Source: Exilibacterium sp. (GTDB taxonomy: Bacteria > Pseudomonadota > Gammaproteobacteria > Pseudomonadales > Cellvibrionaceae). From it: 64,000 nucleotides of DNA. Numbering within the stretch: position 1 is the first letter of the stretch; every line of letters begins with the position of its first letter. The notes below the pieces were generated by a model that was not told the DNA's origin, did not search any database, and worked only from the letters and a program-made list of their open reading frames with translations. The DNA is taken from positions 1-64,000 of the forward strand of contig JANQMH010000053.1 of NCBI GenBank assembly GCA_028280195.1, read 5' to 3'. Positions 39,110-48,091 of the stretch are shown here, one piece after another. Both the position numbers and the translations under genes were made by a program.

Positions 39110-39868
39110 TCAGTCCTCGACTTTGCCCGCGCGCAGAATGATCGGCCAGCGCATGCGTTTCTTACTCCCGGCATCCCCCCACAGGCGCTGCAGTTGCGGC
39201 AGAAATTTCTCCAGCGGCGAGGCGCCGTTTTTAGCCGCCTCGCTGACCGCCGACCAGGTTTGCAGATAACCGCTGAACTCGGCCAGGGTCCAGCGGCTTT
39301 CCATGGCAAAGTCGGGGGTGGCGATTTCGGCGAAGGGAAAGGCCAGGTCGCGGTAAGCGGTGTCAATATGGCGGCGCTCCGCCGGCCAGTAGCGGCCCAG
39401 GTCTTCGCTGTAGAAGACTTTCAGGGCGCGGTCGAGCGCTGCCGATTCGAATGTTGCCAGGCCGTAGCCGAGCAGGGCGATGGCGGCATTGCCGGCTGCC
39501 ACCCGGCGCACCTCGCGGTAGAAACTGTCCAGCGCAAACCAGTGGACTGCCTGGGCGACGACAATGAGATTGACCGACTGCGCGTCGATGGCGGATTTTT
39601 CCGCGGTTGCAACGCGGTAGCTGATACGGGGATGGGGCCGGGCCTGAGCGATCTGGTCTGCGCTGGCATCGCTGGCGAGCACTCGATCGAAGTGGTTCGC
39701 CAGCGGCACCGACAGCTGACCGTTGCCGCAGCCGCAATCCCAGGCACAGTTTTTTTCGCTGACCAGGTTCGCCAGCCAGGTGACCAGCTCTTGTGAATAA
39801 TGGGGCCGGTATTTGGCGTAACCGCAGGCGCCCTGGGAAAAATGATCCTTGAAATTATCGGTACTCAT
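39110..39868 (-). CDS. SAM-dependent methyltransferase
   Basis: This class I methyltransferase of 252 aa has the SAM motif AWDCGCGNGQLSVPLA (motif I), followed by acidic VLASDAS and the post-motif VVAQAVHWF typical of the family with trans-aconitate methyltransferase-like members. I chose ATG 39868 (MSTDNFKDHFS). The substrate is unknown. It is monocistronic. Confidence 0.85.
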   Translation of the reverse strand: MSTDNFKDHFSQGACGYAKYRPHYSQELVTWLANLVSEKNCAWDCGCGNGQLSVPLANHFDRVLASDASADQIAQARPHPRISYRVATAEKSAIDAQSVNLIVVAQAVHWFALDSFYREVRRVAAGNAAIALLGYGLATFESAALDRALKVFYSEDLGRYWPAERRHIDTAYRDLAFPFAEIATPDFAMESRWTLAEFSGYLQTWSAVSEAAKNGASPLEKFLPQLQRLWGDAGSKKRMRWPIILRAGKVED

Positions 39869-40079
39869 CGCTGCATTTCCCCCTGTATGGTTTGTCACAC
39901 GCCCGCTGTCGGGCAGGTCGCCGCCAGCTTAACGAAGCCGCTTGGCGGAAGAAAGCGTAGGAACCTGCTAACCACTATCAGTCATATCAATAACCTGCAG
40001 CTTTAATGGCGTTTTCGTTGCTGAAATGGCACAATCATTGGCTTATAGCCAGTGTTTTGGACGATTAAGGAATTTAGCA

Positions 40080-40625
40080 ATGAAAGCAATAAAAATAATT
40101 CTGGGAATGGTTATTGGAGTGGCGGCTGTACTTGCTTTGGTGGGAATGTTTTTACCGGATGAAGCCCATGTTGAGCGCTCGCTGGTGATTGAAGCGCCGG
40201 TTGAGGACATCTATTCCGTACTCAATGGCTTCAGGCGTTTTAACGAGTGGTCGCCCTGGCATGCCAAGGACCCGCAGACCGAATACACCTTCAGCGGACC
40301 CGAGCAGGGCGTGGGTGCGCGCATGGCCTGGAGCAGTGACAACCCCGAAGTTGGCAGCGGCAATCAGGAAATCATCGCCACCAGAATCAATCAACGCATT
40401 GAAATAAGACTGGATTTCGGCACCCAGAGCGATTCGATTGCCTACTATAGTCTGCAGCCCGCCGGCGACGCCACGCGCGTCACCTGGGGTTTCGATACCG
40501 ACTTCAACGGCAGCATCATCGGCCGTTATTTCGGCCTGATGTTCGACAACATGATCGGTCCCGACTACGAAAACGGCCTGGCAAAACTAAAACAACTACT
40601 GGAAACAAACAGAATCAGTTACTAG
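40080..40625 (+). CDS. SRPBCC-family (polyketide cyclase-like) protein with N-terminal anchor
   Basis: This 181-aa protein starts at ATG 40080, with AAGGA eight bases upstream. Residues 4-23 form one transmembrane helix (IIGMVIGVAAVLALVGMF in part). A SRPBCC lipid-binding domain follows (ERSLVIEAPVEDIYSVL; FNEWSPWHAKDP). Such proteins bind hydrophobic ligands; its role is unknown. Its C-terminus is encoded within the palindrome at 40605-40656. Confidence 0.8.
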   Translation: MKAIKIILGMVIGVAAVLALVGMFLPDEAHVERSLVIEAPVEDIYSVLNGFRRFNEWSPWHAKDPQTEYTFSGPEQGVGARMAWSSDNPEVGSGNQEIIATRINQRIEIRLDFGTQSDSIAYYSLQPAGDATRVTWGFDTDFNGSIIGRYFGLMFDNMIGPDYENGLAKLKQLLETNRISY

Positions 40626-40656
40626 TCGCTAGTGACTAGTAACTGATTCTGTTTGT
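40605..40656. repeat. 23-bp perfect inverted repeat at a convergent gene junction
   Basis: Arms 40605-40627 and 40634-40656 are perfect complements around a 6-nt loop. The palindrome includes the last codons and stop codons of both convergent genes. Its centre contains CTAGTCGCTAGTGACT (40622-40637), also found in reverse at 55914-55929. It may serve as a bidirectional terminator. Confidence 0.8.
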
Positions 40657-42412
40657 CGCGAAACTGCAGTTGTGCCAATCGGCGATAGAGATCGGATGTG
40701 GACAGCAGGCTGTGGTGATCGCCGAGCGCCACCAGCCTGCCCTGATCCAGCACGGCGATTTTATCCGCATGCAGGATGGTTGACAGGCGGTGGGCGATAA
40801 TAATCGTGGTGCGCCTGTGCATCAGTTTTTCCAGCGCCTGCTGCACATGAAATTCGCTCTGCGCATCCAGTGCACTGGTGGCTTCATCCAGCAGCAGGAT
40901 ATGCGGGTCTTTGAGAATGGCGCGGGCGATGGCGATACGCTGGCGCTGGCCGCCCGACAGCCTGGCACCCAGTTCACCCAGATTGCTGTTGTAGCCGTCC
41001 GGCATGCGGCGGATGAAATCGTCGGCGTGAGCAGCCTTGGCCGCGGCAATAACCTCGTCGTCTGAAGCCTGGGGTTTGCCGTAGCGGATATTGTGGGCGA
41101 CACTGCCGGTAAACAGCGCCGGCTGCTGCGGCACCAGCGCCATCTGCCGGCGCAGCAACTGCGGATCGAGTTGGCGAATATCGATGCCGCCCAGTGTGAT
41201 CTGCCCCTGCTGGGGATCGTAAAAGCGCTGTAATAACTCGAATACCGTCGACTTGCCGGCACCTGAAGGTCCCACCAGCGCCAGGCTTTTACCGCGTTCT
41301 ACCGACAGGCTCAAATGTTCCAGTGCCGCCTGTGCGGGTCTGGACGGATAGTGAAAGACAATGTCTTGCAGCTGGACTTCGGCTGCGGGAGCTTGGGTGT
41401 CGGCAAGCTGCAGATTCGGTGCCCGGATCAGTGCTTCGACACCGAGCAGTTCCAACAGCCGTTCGGTGGCGCCGGCGGCCCGCTGCAGTTCACCGTATAC
41501 CTCGGAGATGGTAGCTACGCCGGTGGCCATCATAATGGCGTAGAACACGAAGGCGCCCAGTTCGCCGGCGCTCATTTTGCCGGTCAGGACATCGTTGCCT
41601 CCCACCCACAACATACCGGCGATGGCGCCGAACACCAGCAGGATGACCGCGGCGACCAATATCGCCCGCTGTCGCACCCGGCGGCGCGCCACCTGGAAGG
41701 CGCGCTCCACTTCAGCGCCGAAGGCCCGCTTCTCGTTTTCCTCCTGGGTATAGCTCTGCACGGTCTTGATATGCTGGATGGCCTCGCCGGCGTAGCTGCC
41801 CACCCCGGCGATAGTGTCCTGGCTGGCGCGCGAAAGGTTTCTGACGCGGCGCCCGAACAGCAGCAGCGGCACCAGCAACAGTGGCACGCAGGCGAGAACG
41901 ATCAGGCTCAATTTGAAGTTGGTCACCAGCAGCATAACCAGGGCGCCGGTAAAAGTCAGAAAGCTGCGCAGGGCCATGGAAAAAGAGGAGCCGATAATCG
42001 TCTGCAGCAGCGTGGTATCGGTGGTCAGGCGGGACATGATTTCGCCGCTGCGATTGGTTTCGAAGTAGCTCGGATGCAGCTCGATAATGTGATCGAAAAC
42101 CGCTTTGCGGATATCGGCGCTGACCCTTTCACCGAGCCAGGAAACCAGGTAAAAGCGGATAAAAGTGCCAATCGCTATCAGCAGCGTCAGCCCGGCCAGC
42201 AGCCCGATGGCGGCATTGAGTTGTTGCGCGGAGCCGCCGGCAAAGCCCTGGTCGATCAGTACGCGCACGCCCTGGCCGATGGACAGGGTTGCGCCGGCGG
42301 TAAACACCAGGGCCGCGGCGGCGGCGCTGAGAGTGCCTTTGTAGGGAGTGAGAAACCGGATCAGCTGCCATAACACCGGCAGACCGCGCTTTGACTTTGC
42401 ACTTTCGGACAT
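40622..42412 (-). CDS. ABC exporter half-transporter (MsbA/LmrA-like)
   Basis: This 596-aa inner-membrane exporter fuses six transmembrane helices (20-300) to an ATPase. Walker A is at 381-389 (GPSGAGKST). The signature LSGGQRQRIAIARA and Walker B LLLDEATSALD follow, with the H-loop IIAHRLST. It probably works as a homodimer on lipids or hydrophobic compounds. The lipid A flippase MsbA belongs to this class, but no lpxK neighbour supports that role here. The 3' end abuts the SRPBCC gene. Confidence 0.9.
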   Translation of the reverse strand: MSESAKSKRGLPVLWQLIRFLTPYKGTLSAAAAALVFTAGATLSIGQGVRVLIDQGFAGGSAQQLNAAIGLLAGLTLLIAIGTFIRFYLVSWLGERVSADIRKAVFDHIIELHPSYFETNRSGEIMSRLTTDTTLLQTIIGSSFSMALRSFLTFTGALVMLLVTNFKLSLIVLACVPLLLVPLLLFGRRVRNLSRASQDTIAGVGSYAGEAIQHIKTVQSYTQEENEKRAFGAEVERAFQVARRRVRQRAILVAAVILLVFGAIAGMLWVGGNDVLTGKMSAGELGAFVFYAIMMATGVATISEVYGELQRAAGATERLLELLGVEALIRAPNLQLADTQAPAAEVQLQDIVFHYPSRPAQAALEHLSLSVERGKSLALVGPSGAGKSTVFELLQRFYDPQQGQITLGGIDIRQLDPQLLRRQMALVPQQPALFTGSVAHNIRYGKPQASDDEVIAAAKAAHADDFIRRMPDGYNSNLGELGARLSGGQRQRIAIARAILKDPHILLLDEATSALDAQSEFHVQQALEKLMHRRTTIIIAHRLSTILHADKIAVLDQGRLVALGDHHSLLSTSDLYRRLAQLQFRDKQNQLLVTSD

Positions 42413-42621
42413 GGGGTTTTAAGGTATCATGAGCGGTATTTCCAACCGGAGTGGCGGCATCATACCGCAATGACTGTCGCTTGAGTGTAAGGAAGCGTAA
42501 GGGCGCCGCCGCGAGTGGCGGGACTTTTGCGGAGACCTTCGAGGAGACCTTTGAGAAGAGCTTCGGCGAGGTCTGCAAAGAGGCTGCCAGAAAAGTAACG
42601 GGTATACGGGGTAACTGACAA

Positions 42622-43173
42622 GTGAGTTCACTACAGGATCAACTGCTCAAGGCCGGCCTGGTTGATAAAAAGAAAGCGGCCAAGGTCAGTCGGGACAAAC
42701 GCAAGAGCGAAAAGCTGCAGCGTAAAACCGGACAGGTACAGGCCGATGCCGGCAAACTGCAGGCGCGACAGGCGAGCGCGGAAAAGGCGGCGCGCGATCG
42801 CCAGCTAAACGCCCGCAAACAGGCCGAGGCCGAAAGCCGGGCGGTTGCCGCACAGATCCGCCAGCTGATCGAAATGAACCGGCTGTCGCCGGCACAGCGA
42901 CTCGGCGCAGGTAGCAGCGACTATAACTTCAGCGACGGCCGCACCATTAAAACGCTGCAGGTCTCAGCGCTGGTGGGGCGGCAGCTGGCTCGCGGCCTGC
43001 TGGCAATTGTCAGACTCGACCACAACTACGAACTGGTGCCGGCGGCGGTGGCGGAAAAAATTGCCCAGCGCGACGAGGCGTATCTGGTGCTGCGCAACGC
43101 GCCGCAGACAGAGGCGCAGGACGAGGACGACCCCTATGCCGACTACAAGATTCCGGACGACTTGATGTGGTGA
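42622..43173 (+). CDS. DUF2058 protein
   Basis: This 183-aa protein starts with GTG 42622 (SSLQDQLLKAGLVDKKKA). A Lys/Arg/Gln-rich helical N-terminal half (15-80) is followed by a C-terminal domain (GRTIKTLQVSALVGRQLARG). This is the DUF2058 (YaiL-like) pattern; function is unknown, perhaps nucleic-acid binding. Its 3' end overlaps the convergent AraC gene by 31 bp. Confidence 0.85.
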   Translation: MSSLQDQLLKAGLVDKKKAAKVSRDKRKSEKLQRKTGQVQADAGKLQARQASAEKAARDRQLNARKQAEAESRAVAAQIRQLIEMNRLSPAQRLGAGSSDYNFSDGRTIKTLQVSALVGRQLARGLLAIVRLDHNYELVPAAVAEKIAQRDEAYLVLRNAPQTEAQDEDDPYADYKIPDDLMW

Positions 43174-44237
43174 GCCCGGCGCCGCACGGCGCCGGGTGAC
43201 AGGCCAAACCAGCGGCGGCAGCCGCGGCCGAAATTGGCCGGATCGCTGTAGCCGACGCGGGCGCCGATATCGGCGATGGGCAGGCGGGTTTCGGTCAGCA
43301 GGTACAGGGCCCGCTGTTTGACCACTTCATCCCGCAGTGCCTGGTAGGAAGTCTGTGCCCGCTTCAGGCGCCGGATCAGCGTGCGGCTGGTAATATGCAG
43401 GTGCTCGGCCACCTGTGCCGCCGAGGGTATCGGGCGCTCGCCGCCAGCGCCGTCCAGCTGCCGGTCCAGCGCCTCTGTCAACAGTCGCCTGACCGTATGG
43501 GGGGTACTGTCTTCGGCGGCGCGACTGCTCAGCAGTGCCTCACATTCCGCCAGCGATGTCTGCCACAGCGGGGCGTCATGCAGGGGGTTGGCCAGGCTGC
43601 TCCAGGCGGCCGGTATGATCAGTTCGTTGTTTTCCGCATTGAATGTCAGCGCGCAGTGAAACCAGTCGCGGTAGTGGTGGGCGTAGTGCGGCGGGCGGTA
43701 GCGCAGGCGCAGGGCGGCATCGCCGATGGGACTTTCGGTGAATATCTGCAGATAGGTCTGCGCCACCTGGAATACCATTTCCATGATTACCGGCTCCAGC
43801 GGCCCCAGCGACAGGCCGGTACTGCAGGTCACGTGCAAGCGGTTGCCGGCGGCGTGCGCTGCGATATCGATGGCGGGGGCCCGCAGGCCCAGATACTTGT
43901 GCCAAATGTCGATGCCCTGACCCAGGGTCGGCGCATTGATGGCGGCCATGCCGGGCGGGCCCAGGGTATTGAGACTGATGCGACTGCCGAAGCGCAGCGC
44001 CCAGGCGGGGTCTTTGCTCAGCGCCGCGCAGTTCTCGAGAATCCGCAGATGCTGTTGCAGGGTGATATGGCTGGCGCTCTTCAGGCCGGCCGACACCAGT
44101 CCGGTGCCGGCCAGCAGGCTGTCACCGGCGGCGATTTGCTGGGCCAGCAGACGCGCAAAGATCGCCGGCATCAATGTCTGCGCAAGCTCTTTGGTTTGCG
44201 CAAGTTCCGTGGTCTGCGTAAGCTCGGTGGTCACCAT
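43143..44237 (-). CDS. AraC-family transcriptional regulator
   Basis: This protein of up to 364 aa has an N-terminal effector domain (DUF-type arabinose-binding-like, LRFGSRISLNTLGPPGMAA) and a C-terminal double HTH (AEHLHITSRTLIRRLKRAQT; IADIGARVGYSDPANFGRG). The layout resembles OruR/ArgR-like regulators. The first 22 residues are three TELAQT-type repeats encoded by an 18-bp tandem array, so the true start may be Met23 (MPAIFARLLAQQ). No clear ribosome site decides it. Confidence 0.85.
   Translation of the reverse strand: MVTTELTQTTELAQTKELAQTLMPAIFARLLAQQIAAGDSLLAGTGLVSAGLKSASHITLQQHLRILENCAALSKDPAWALRFGSRISLNTLGPPGMAAINAPTLGQGIDIWHKYLGLRAPAIDIAAHAAGNRLHVTCSTGLSLGPLEPVIMEMVFQVAQTYLQIFTESPIGDAALRLRYRPPHYAHHYRDWFHCALTFNAENNELIIPAAWSSLANPLHDAPLWQTSLAECEALLSSRAAEDSTPHTVRRLLTEALDRQLDGAGGERPIPSAAQVAEHLHITSRTLIRRLKRAQTSYQALRDEVVKQRALYLLTETRLPIADIGARVGYSDPANFGRGCRRWFGLSPGAVRRRAHHIKSSGIL
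44176..44229. repeat. three 18-bp tandem repeats
   Basis: Units 44176-44193, 44194-44211 and 44212-44229 share GTxTGCGxAAGxTC. They lie at the very 5' end of the AraC coding frame and keep the frame (six codons each). Confidence 0.8.
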
Positions 44238-44490
44238 GGTCGCAATTGCATCGCTTATGGTAGCTGTTTGTCACTTAATGACCACCATGATGTCATAACA
44301 TCTGCAACGGGTCCATTCGGCCGGTGTATATTGTAGACGCCGGCCAAGTTTCGGTATTCTACGCCAGCCACCATTGCCATCGACTGACGCTTTTTCGGCC
44401 GCGCCGCGGGCAACTCGCTGAATATTGCCGGGCCCTGATGTTAACGGTTTGTATTTAAAGGAAAATTTGGAATAATAGCGGCCTGCCCGC

Positions 44491-44507
44491 GGCGCCGTCA
44501 CGGCGCC
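44491..44507. repeat. GGCGCCG-TCA-CGGCGCC palindrome
   Basis: This perfect 7-bp hairpin lies 33 bases upstream of the REP-associated transposase homologue. A similar palindrome (CGGCGCCG/CGGCGCCG) lies near 43178-43197, just after the DUF2058 stop. Function is unknown. Confidence 0.5.
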
Positions 44508-44539
44508 AGACAACTAAATAAATTAAGGTGCAATACTGC

Positions 44540-45262
44540 ATGCCTCGGCTACCGAGACTGAATCTTATCAATGTACCGCAGCACATCATCCAAACCGGGC
44601 ACAACCGCCTTGCCTGTTTCTTTGATGAAGAGGACTACGATTTTTATCTGCGCAGCCTGCATGCGTCGGCACAGCAGTACAGCTGCGAGGTTCACGCTTA
44701 TGTGCTGCTGGAAAACATGGTTCAGATCATCGCCACGCCCAAGTTGAGCGGCGGCATATCGTCGATGATGCAGTCGCTGGGGCGGCGCTATGTGCAGTAT
44801 GTCAATCACCGCTACCGGCGCAGCGGTACGCTGTGGGGCGGGCGGTATAAAAGCAGCCTGATCGACTCCGAAGCGTTTCTGCTCTCCTGTTACCGCTATG
44901 TGGAACTGCGGCCGCTGAATCTCGGGCTGGTGGAGAAACTGGAGGATTATCGCTGGTCGAGTTTCGGCCATCACTCCGGCAGTGACCAGTGTGACTGGAT
45001 TATCGATCACCACCTGTACATGGAGCTGGGGGAGACCCGCGAAGACCGCTGCAATGCCTACAATCAACTGTTTCGTTACAGCTTTGACAACCGATTGCAA
45101 GAATACATCGCCGAAACCATCAGCATGGGGCAGATTCTCGGCGGCGATAAGTTCAAAGACGAAATCGAGCGCATTTCCCAGCAGCGTGTCAGGCCGTTGA
45201 AACGCGGGCGGCCGAAGAAGAATGATCCGCAGGCGGAGGAGCCCAGTGTCAACCGGCCCTAG
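44540..45262 (+). CDS. REP-associated tyrosine transposase (RAYT) homologue lacking HUH histidines
   Basis: This 240-aa protein belongs to the Y1/TnpA-REP family (PRLPRLNLINVPQHIIQTGHN; RYRRSGTLWGGRYKSSLID). Active RAYTs carry HxH in PNHVHLL. Here the same position reads ENMVQII, with Met60 and Gln62 in place of both histidines. The Tyr-bearing region (RRYVQYVNHRY) is retained. The frame is intact, so it may be a repurposed DNA-binding protein or a recent inactive copy. ATG 44540 fits the family start. A perfect palindromic repeat begins at its stop codon. Confidence 0.85.
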   Translation: MPRLPRLNLINVPQHIIQTGHNRLACFFDEEDYDFYLRSLHASAQQYSCEVHAYVLLENMVQIIATPKLSGGISSMMQSLGRRYVQYVNHRYRRSGTLWGGRYKSSLIDSEAFLLSCYRYVELRPLNLGLVEKLEDYRWSSFGHHSGSDQCDWIIDHHLYMELGETREDRCNAYNQLFRYSFDNRLQEYIAETISMGQILGGDKFKDEIERISQQRVRPLKRGRPKKNDPQAEEPSVNRP

Positions 45263-45346
45263 AAGCTGTGTCATAACTCTCGGCCGTGGCGAGGCGAGTG
45301 ATCAATAGTGCCGCCGCAGCAGGCCGGGAGTTATGACACAGCTTCT
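45261..45346. repeat. 86-bp palindromic repeat, copy 2
   Basis: Arms 45261-45279 and 45328-45346 are perfect complements (AGAAGCTGTGTCATAACTC), extended by CGGCC/GGCCG. The loop includes GTGGCGAGGCGAGTGATCAA. It overlaps the last two bases of the RAYT stop codon. A decayed copy is at 26895-26980. Placement at a RAYT gene suggests a REP-type element. Confidence 0.8.
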
Positions 45347-45348
45347 CG

Positions 45349-46263
45349 TCAGCGAGTAGCCACCGCCGCTTTGAGTGCGTCGATTTCAGCCAGAATACCC
45401 GGCCACTGTTGAACCCAGCAGCACTGGTGATCAAAGTGCGGGTAAATACTCGGGCGCAGGCGGTTTTTTTCGAAAAAGCGCCGGGCTGTCGCCGCCGGAA
45501 CATTGCTGTCTTTGCCGCCGCTGAAGTGCAGCTGCGCCAGCGCTGCGCCGCTGTCGAGCTGCGCCGGGTTCAGCGATGCCGCCAGCGGCAGATAACCGTG
45601 CAGCTGCGTCCAGGCATCGATGTCGAGATTGGCGGCGACGGTGACCAGCGCCGCAGCACAGGGTAGCCGGCGCGCCAGCAGTGCGGCGATGACCCCGCCA
45701 CCGCTATAGCCGATCAGTACCAGCCGCCGGTCACAGTAATCCAGCAGCACTGCCGCCATACTGCCGATAACCGCTTCTCCATATCTGCCGCCGGTCCAGT
45801 GCAGCGGTTGGCAGTGCGGGTCGCGGGTATCGAAATAGCAGGGGCGGCCGAGGTAAATTGCCGCGCTGTCATCCGCCGCCATCAGCGCCAGAGCCAGTGG
45901 CTTCGACGGTGTCGGGTCGGCGCTGACATAGCGGTGATCGATCCACGGAATGCCGTCGCCCTCTATGTAAACATGCAGCCAGCTGCCGCCATTGGCGCTG
46001 TCTGTGGTGGCGGCAGTGACAGCACTGCGCTCGATCAGCAAGTGGCGAAATGCTTTGCCGCTGCGGTACGAGACGACATCGCCGCTGCTCAGATAGGGTA
46101 GATCGAGCCGCGCTGCAGTGCCGCAACCGCCCGATAGCAGGGCAATAAAAATGACACCGAGACTGCTTAGCGGGCGAACGGCTCTGCATAAGCGAACCGT
46201 TCTGATATTACTAATAGATATTAACTGCATTTTTGAAATGTGAGTATTTACGTTAAATTTCAC
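45349..46263 (-). CDS. alpha/beta-hydrolase lipoprotein
   Basis: This 304-aa protein has a lipobox LLSGGC with Cys47, so it is probably anchored as a lipoprotein; a later start such as Met12 is possible. The hydrolase fold shows the nucleophile elbow GYSGGG, an Asp in SGGKDSNVP and a His in HFDHQCC. Substrate unknown. It is divergent from the caspase gene. Its C-terminal end abuts the 86-bp repeat. Confidence 0.8.
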   Translation of the reverse strand: MKFNVNTHISKMQLISISNIRTVRLCRAVRPLSSLGVIFIALLSGGCGTAARLDLPYLSSGDVVSYRSGKAFRHLLIERSAVTAATTDSANGGSWLHVYIEGDGIPWIDHRYVSADPTPSKPLALALMAADDSAAIYLGRPCYFDTRDPHCQPLHWTGGRYGEAVIGSMAAVLLDYCDRRLVLIGYSGGGVIAALLARRLPCAAALVTVAANLDIDAWTQLHGYLPLAASLNPAQLDSGAALAQLHFSGGKDSNVPAATARRFFEKNRLRPSIYPHFDHQCCWVQQWPGILAEIDALKAAVATR

Positions 46264-46308
46264 CGGCGTTGATTATACAATTGCCGCGCGCTGCAGATGG
46301 CGTGCGCG

Positions 46309-46354
46309 GTGGTCAAATTGCCCAGTGGTCAAAATGCCCAGTGGTCAAAATGCC
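46309..46354 (+). repeat. 16-bp direct repeats upstream of caspase gene
   Basis: Units GTGGTCAAATTGCCCA (46309-46324), GTGGTCAAAATGCCCA (46325-46340) and a partial third (46341-46354) lie 60 bases upstream of the caspase gene and 45 bases from the hydrolase start on the other strand. Iterated sites of this size can bind a regulator; that role is inferred. Confidence 0.75.
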
Positions 46355-46414
46355 ATAACCCCGACAAACCGCTGCTATCTTACCGATAAATCACAGGATG
46401 AAAGACAATAACGT

Positions 46415-48049
46415 ATGTGCAGACCATCATTTCAGCGATTCTACCGACCGGCAAAACTCCGCATCGCCGCGATCCCGGCAATTTGCATGGCACTGGCCTC
46501 CTGTGCGGTTAACCCACCGCCCGACGCCGGCTCGATCAATCCGGTGGCCGATCTGCATGTGGTGGACTGTCTGCTGCCCGGCCAGGTGCGCATGCTGGGC
46601 AACACCTCCTATATGACACCGCGCCGCCCGACCCGCACCACCGCCGCCGATTGCAGGACCCGCGGTGGTGAATACGTGGCCTACGATCGCGCCGATTACA
46701 AAACCGCGCTGTCGGTGTGGATGCCGGCGGCGCAGGAGGGTGATGCCGAGGCACAGGCCAATGTCGGTGAGATATTCGAGCGCGGACTGGGCGGCGCGGC
46801 CAATTACCAGGCCGCCGTCATCTGGTACAGAAAGGCGGCCGAGCAGGGCAATGCGCGCGCGCAATACAATCTCGGCACGCTCTACGAGCAGGGGCTGGGT
46901 GTGGAGAAGGATCAGACCCAGGCCCTGAACTGGTATCGCCAGGCCTGGGGACTGCCGGAAGACAATATCATTTTCCAATCGGCCGCGGCGCGGACACAGC
47001 AGACCATGCGCGCCGATCTGCAGCGACAGATCACCCAGAAAGACGCGCAGATCAAGGCGCTGCAAAACCAGATAAAACGGCTGCAGATCAAGCTCGAGTC
47101 GCAGCAACTGGACGCCGGTGTGCAAGCCGAACTGCAGTCACTGCAGGAACTGGTGACGCAGTTGCGCAGTGAACGCCAGCACAGTGCCCGGCAGGTTGCG
47201 GCGCTGCCGAAGTTTCGCCAGCCGCAGCAGGTTCAGGCGGACAACACGGTGGCGCTCAGCGGCGAGGCGCTGTCCTCACAGGGCGTCAACTTTGGCAAGT
47301 ATTACGCGCTGGTAATCGGCAATCAGGATTACCAGATGCTGGACAATCTGGATTCGCCGCGGCTGGATGCCCAGCGGGCGGCGGATATCCTCAGCAACAA
47401 ATACGGCTTTTCGGTGCAGACACTCATCAACGCCGACAATGTACAGGTTATGAAAGCGGTGAATGAATTGAATGACGTGTTGACCGAGGAGGACAACCTG
47501 GTTATTTTCTACGCCGGTCACGGCAGTCGCGTCAAAACCGGTGACTTCGTCACCGGCTACTGGTTACCCACCAATGCCGAGCCGCCTCCCACCGACACCT
47601 ACTGGGTTTCGAATGAATTTGTCACCCGCCACCTGGCCAGGCTGAAGGCCAAGCGCGTGCTGGTGGTGGCCGATTCCTGCTATGCCGGGCTGCTGTCGTC
47701 GGCACCGGGCTACCTGTTTATGGGGGAAGATGTCAGCTTCGGCCTCGACTATGTGCGCTATAAACTGCCGCGCAGATCGCGCCTGCTGCTGTCCTCGGGC
47801 GGCGATTACCCGGTGTTGGACAATGCCGGCCAGGGGCACTCGGTGTTTGCCCGCGCGCTGCTGGATGAGCTGGAAAGCAACAATGCGGTGCTGTCGGGCC
47901 CGGAATTGTTTCTGCGTATTCGCGAGCGGGTCAAGGCCGGGGCGGCATCGCTCAATGTCAAACAGGAACCGGAGTTCAAAGCGATAAAAGGGGCCGGACA
48001 CGAGGTCGGCGATTTCTTTTTTGTGCCCCAGCAGGATCTGCCGGGTTGA
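46415..48049 (+). CDS. caspase-fold (C14) lipoprotein with Sel1 repeats
   Basis: This 544-aa protein has a lipoprotein signal with lipobox LASC (Cys30). Residues ~85-185 hold Sel1-like repeats (AEAQANVGEIFERGLGG; ARAQYNLGTLYEQGLG). Residues ~195-262 form a coiled coil, and ~293-540 are a caspase domain with the dyad His369 (YAGHG) and Cys422 (ADSCYAG). It is likely a periplasmic, membrane-anchored Cys peptidase, with Sel1 repeats for protein binding. It is followed after 42 bases by an autotransporter gene in the same direction. The cleavage target is not known. The ribosome site is weak. Confidence 0.88.
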   Translation: MCRPSFQRFYRPAKLRIAAIPAICMALASCAVNPPPDAGSINPVADLHVVDCLLPGQVRMLGNTSYMTPRRPTRTTAADCRTRGGEYVAYDRADYKTALSVWMPAAQEGDAEAQANVGEIFERGLGGAANYQAAVIWYRKAAEQGNARAQYNLGTLYEQGLGVEKDQTQALNWYRQAWGLPEDNIIFQSAAARTQQTMRADLQRQITQKDAQIKALQNQIKRLQIKLESQQLDAGVQAELQSLQELVTQLRSERQHSARQVAALPKFRQPQQVQADNTVALSGEALSSQGVNFGKYYALVIGNQDYQMLDNLDSPRLDAQRAADILSNKYGFSVQTLINADNVQVMKAVNELNDVLTEEDNLVIFYAGHGSRVKTGDFVTGYWLPTNAEPPPTDTYWVSNEFVTRHLARLKAKRVLVVADSCYAGLLSSAPGYLFMGEDVSFGLDYVRYKLPRRSRLLLSSGGDYPVLDNAGQGHSVFARALLDELESNNAVLSGPELFLRIRERVKAGAASLNVKQEPEFKAIKGAGHEVGDFFFVPQQDLPG

Positions 48050-48091
48050 CGGCGGAAACAGCGTTACAGAAAAACAATATGACTGACACGG

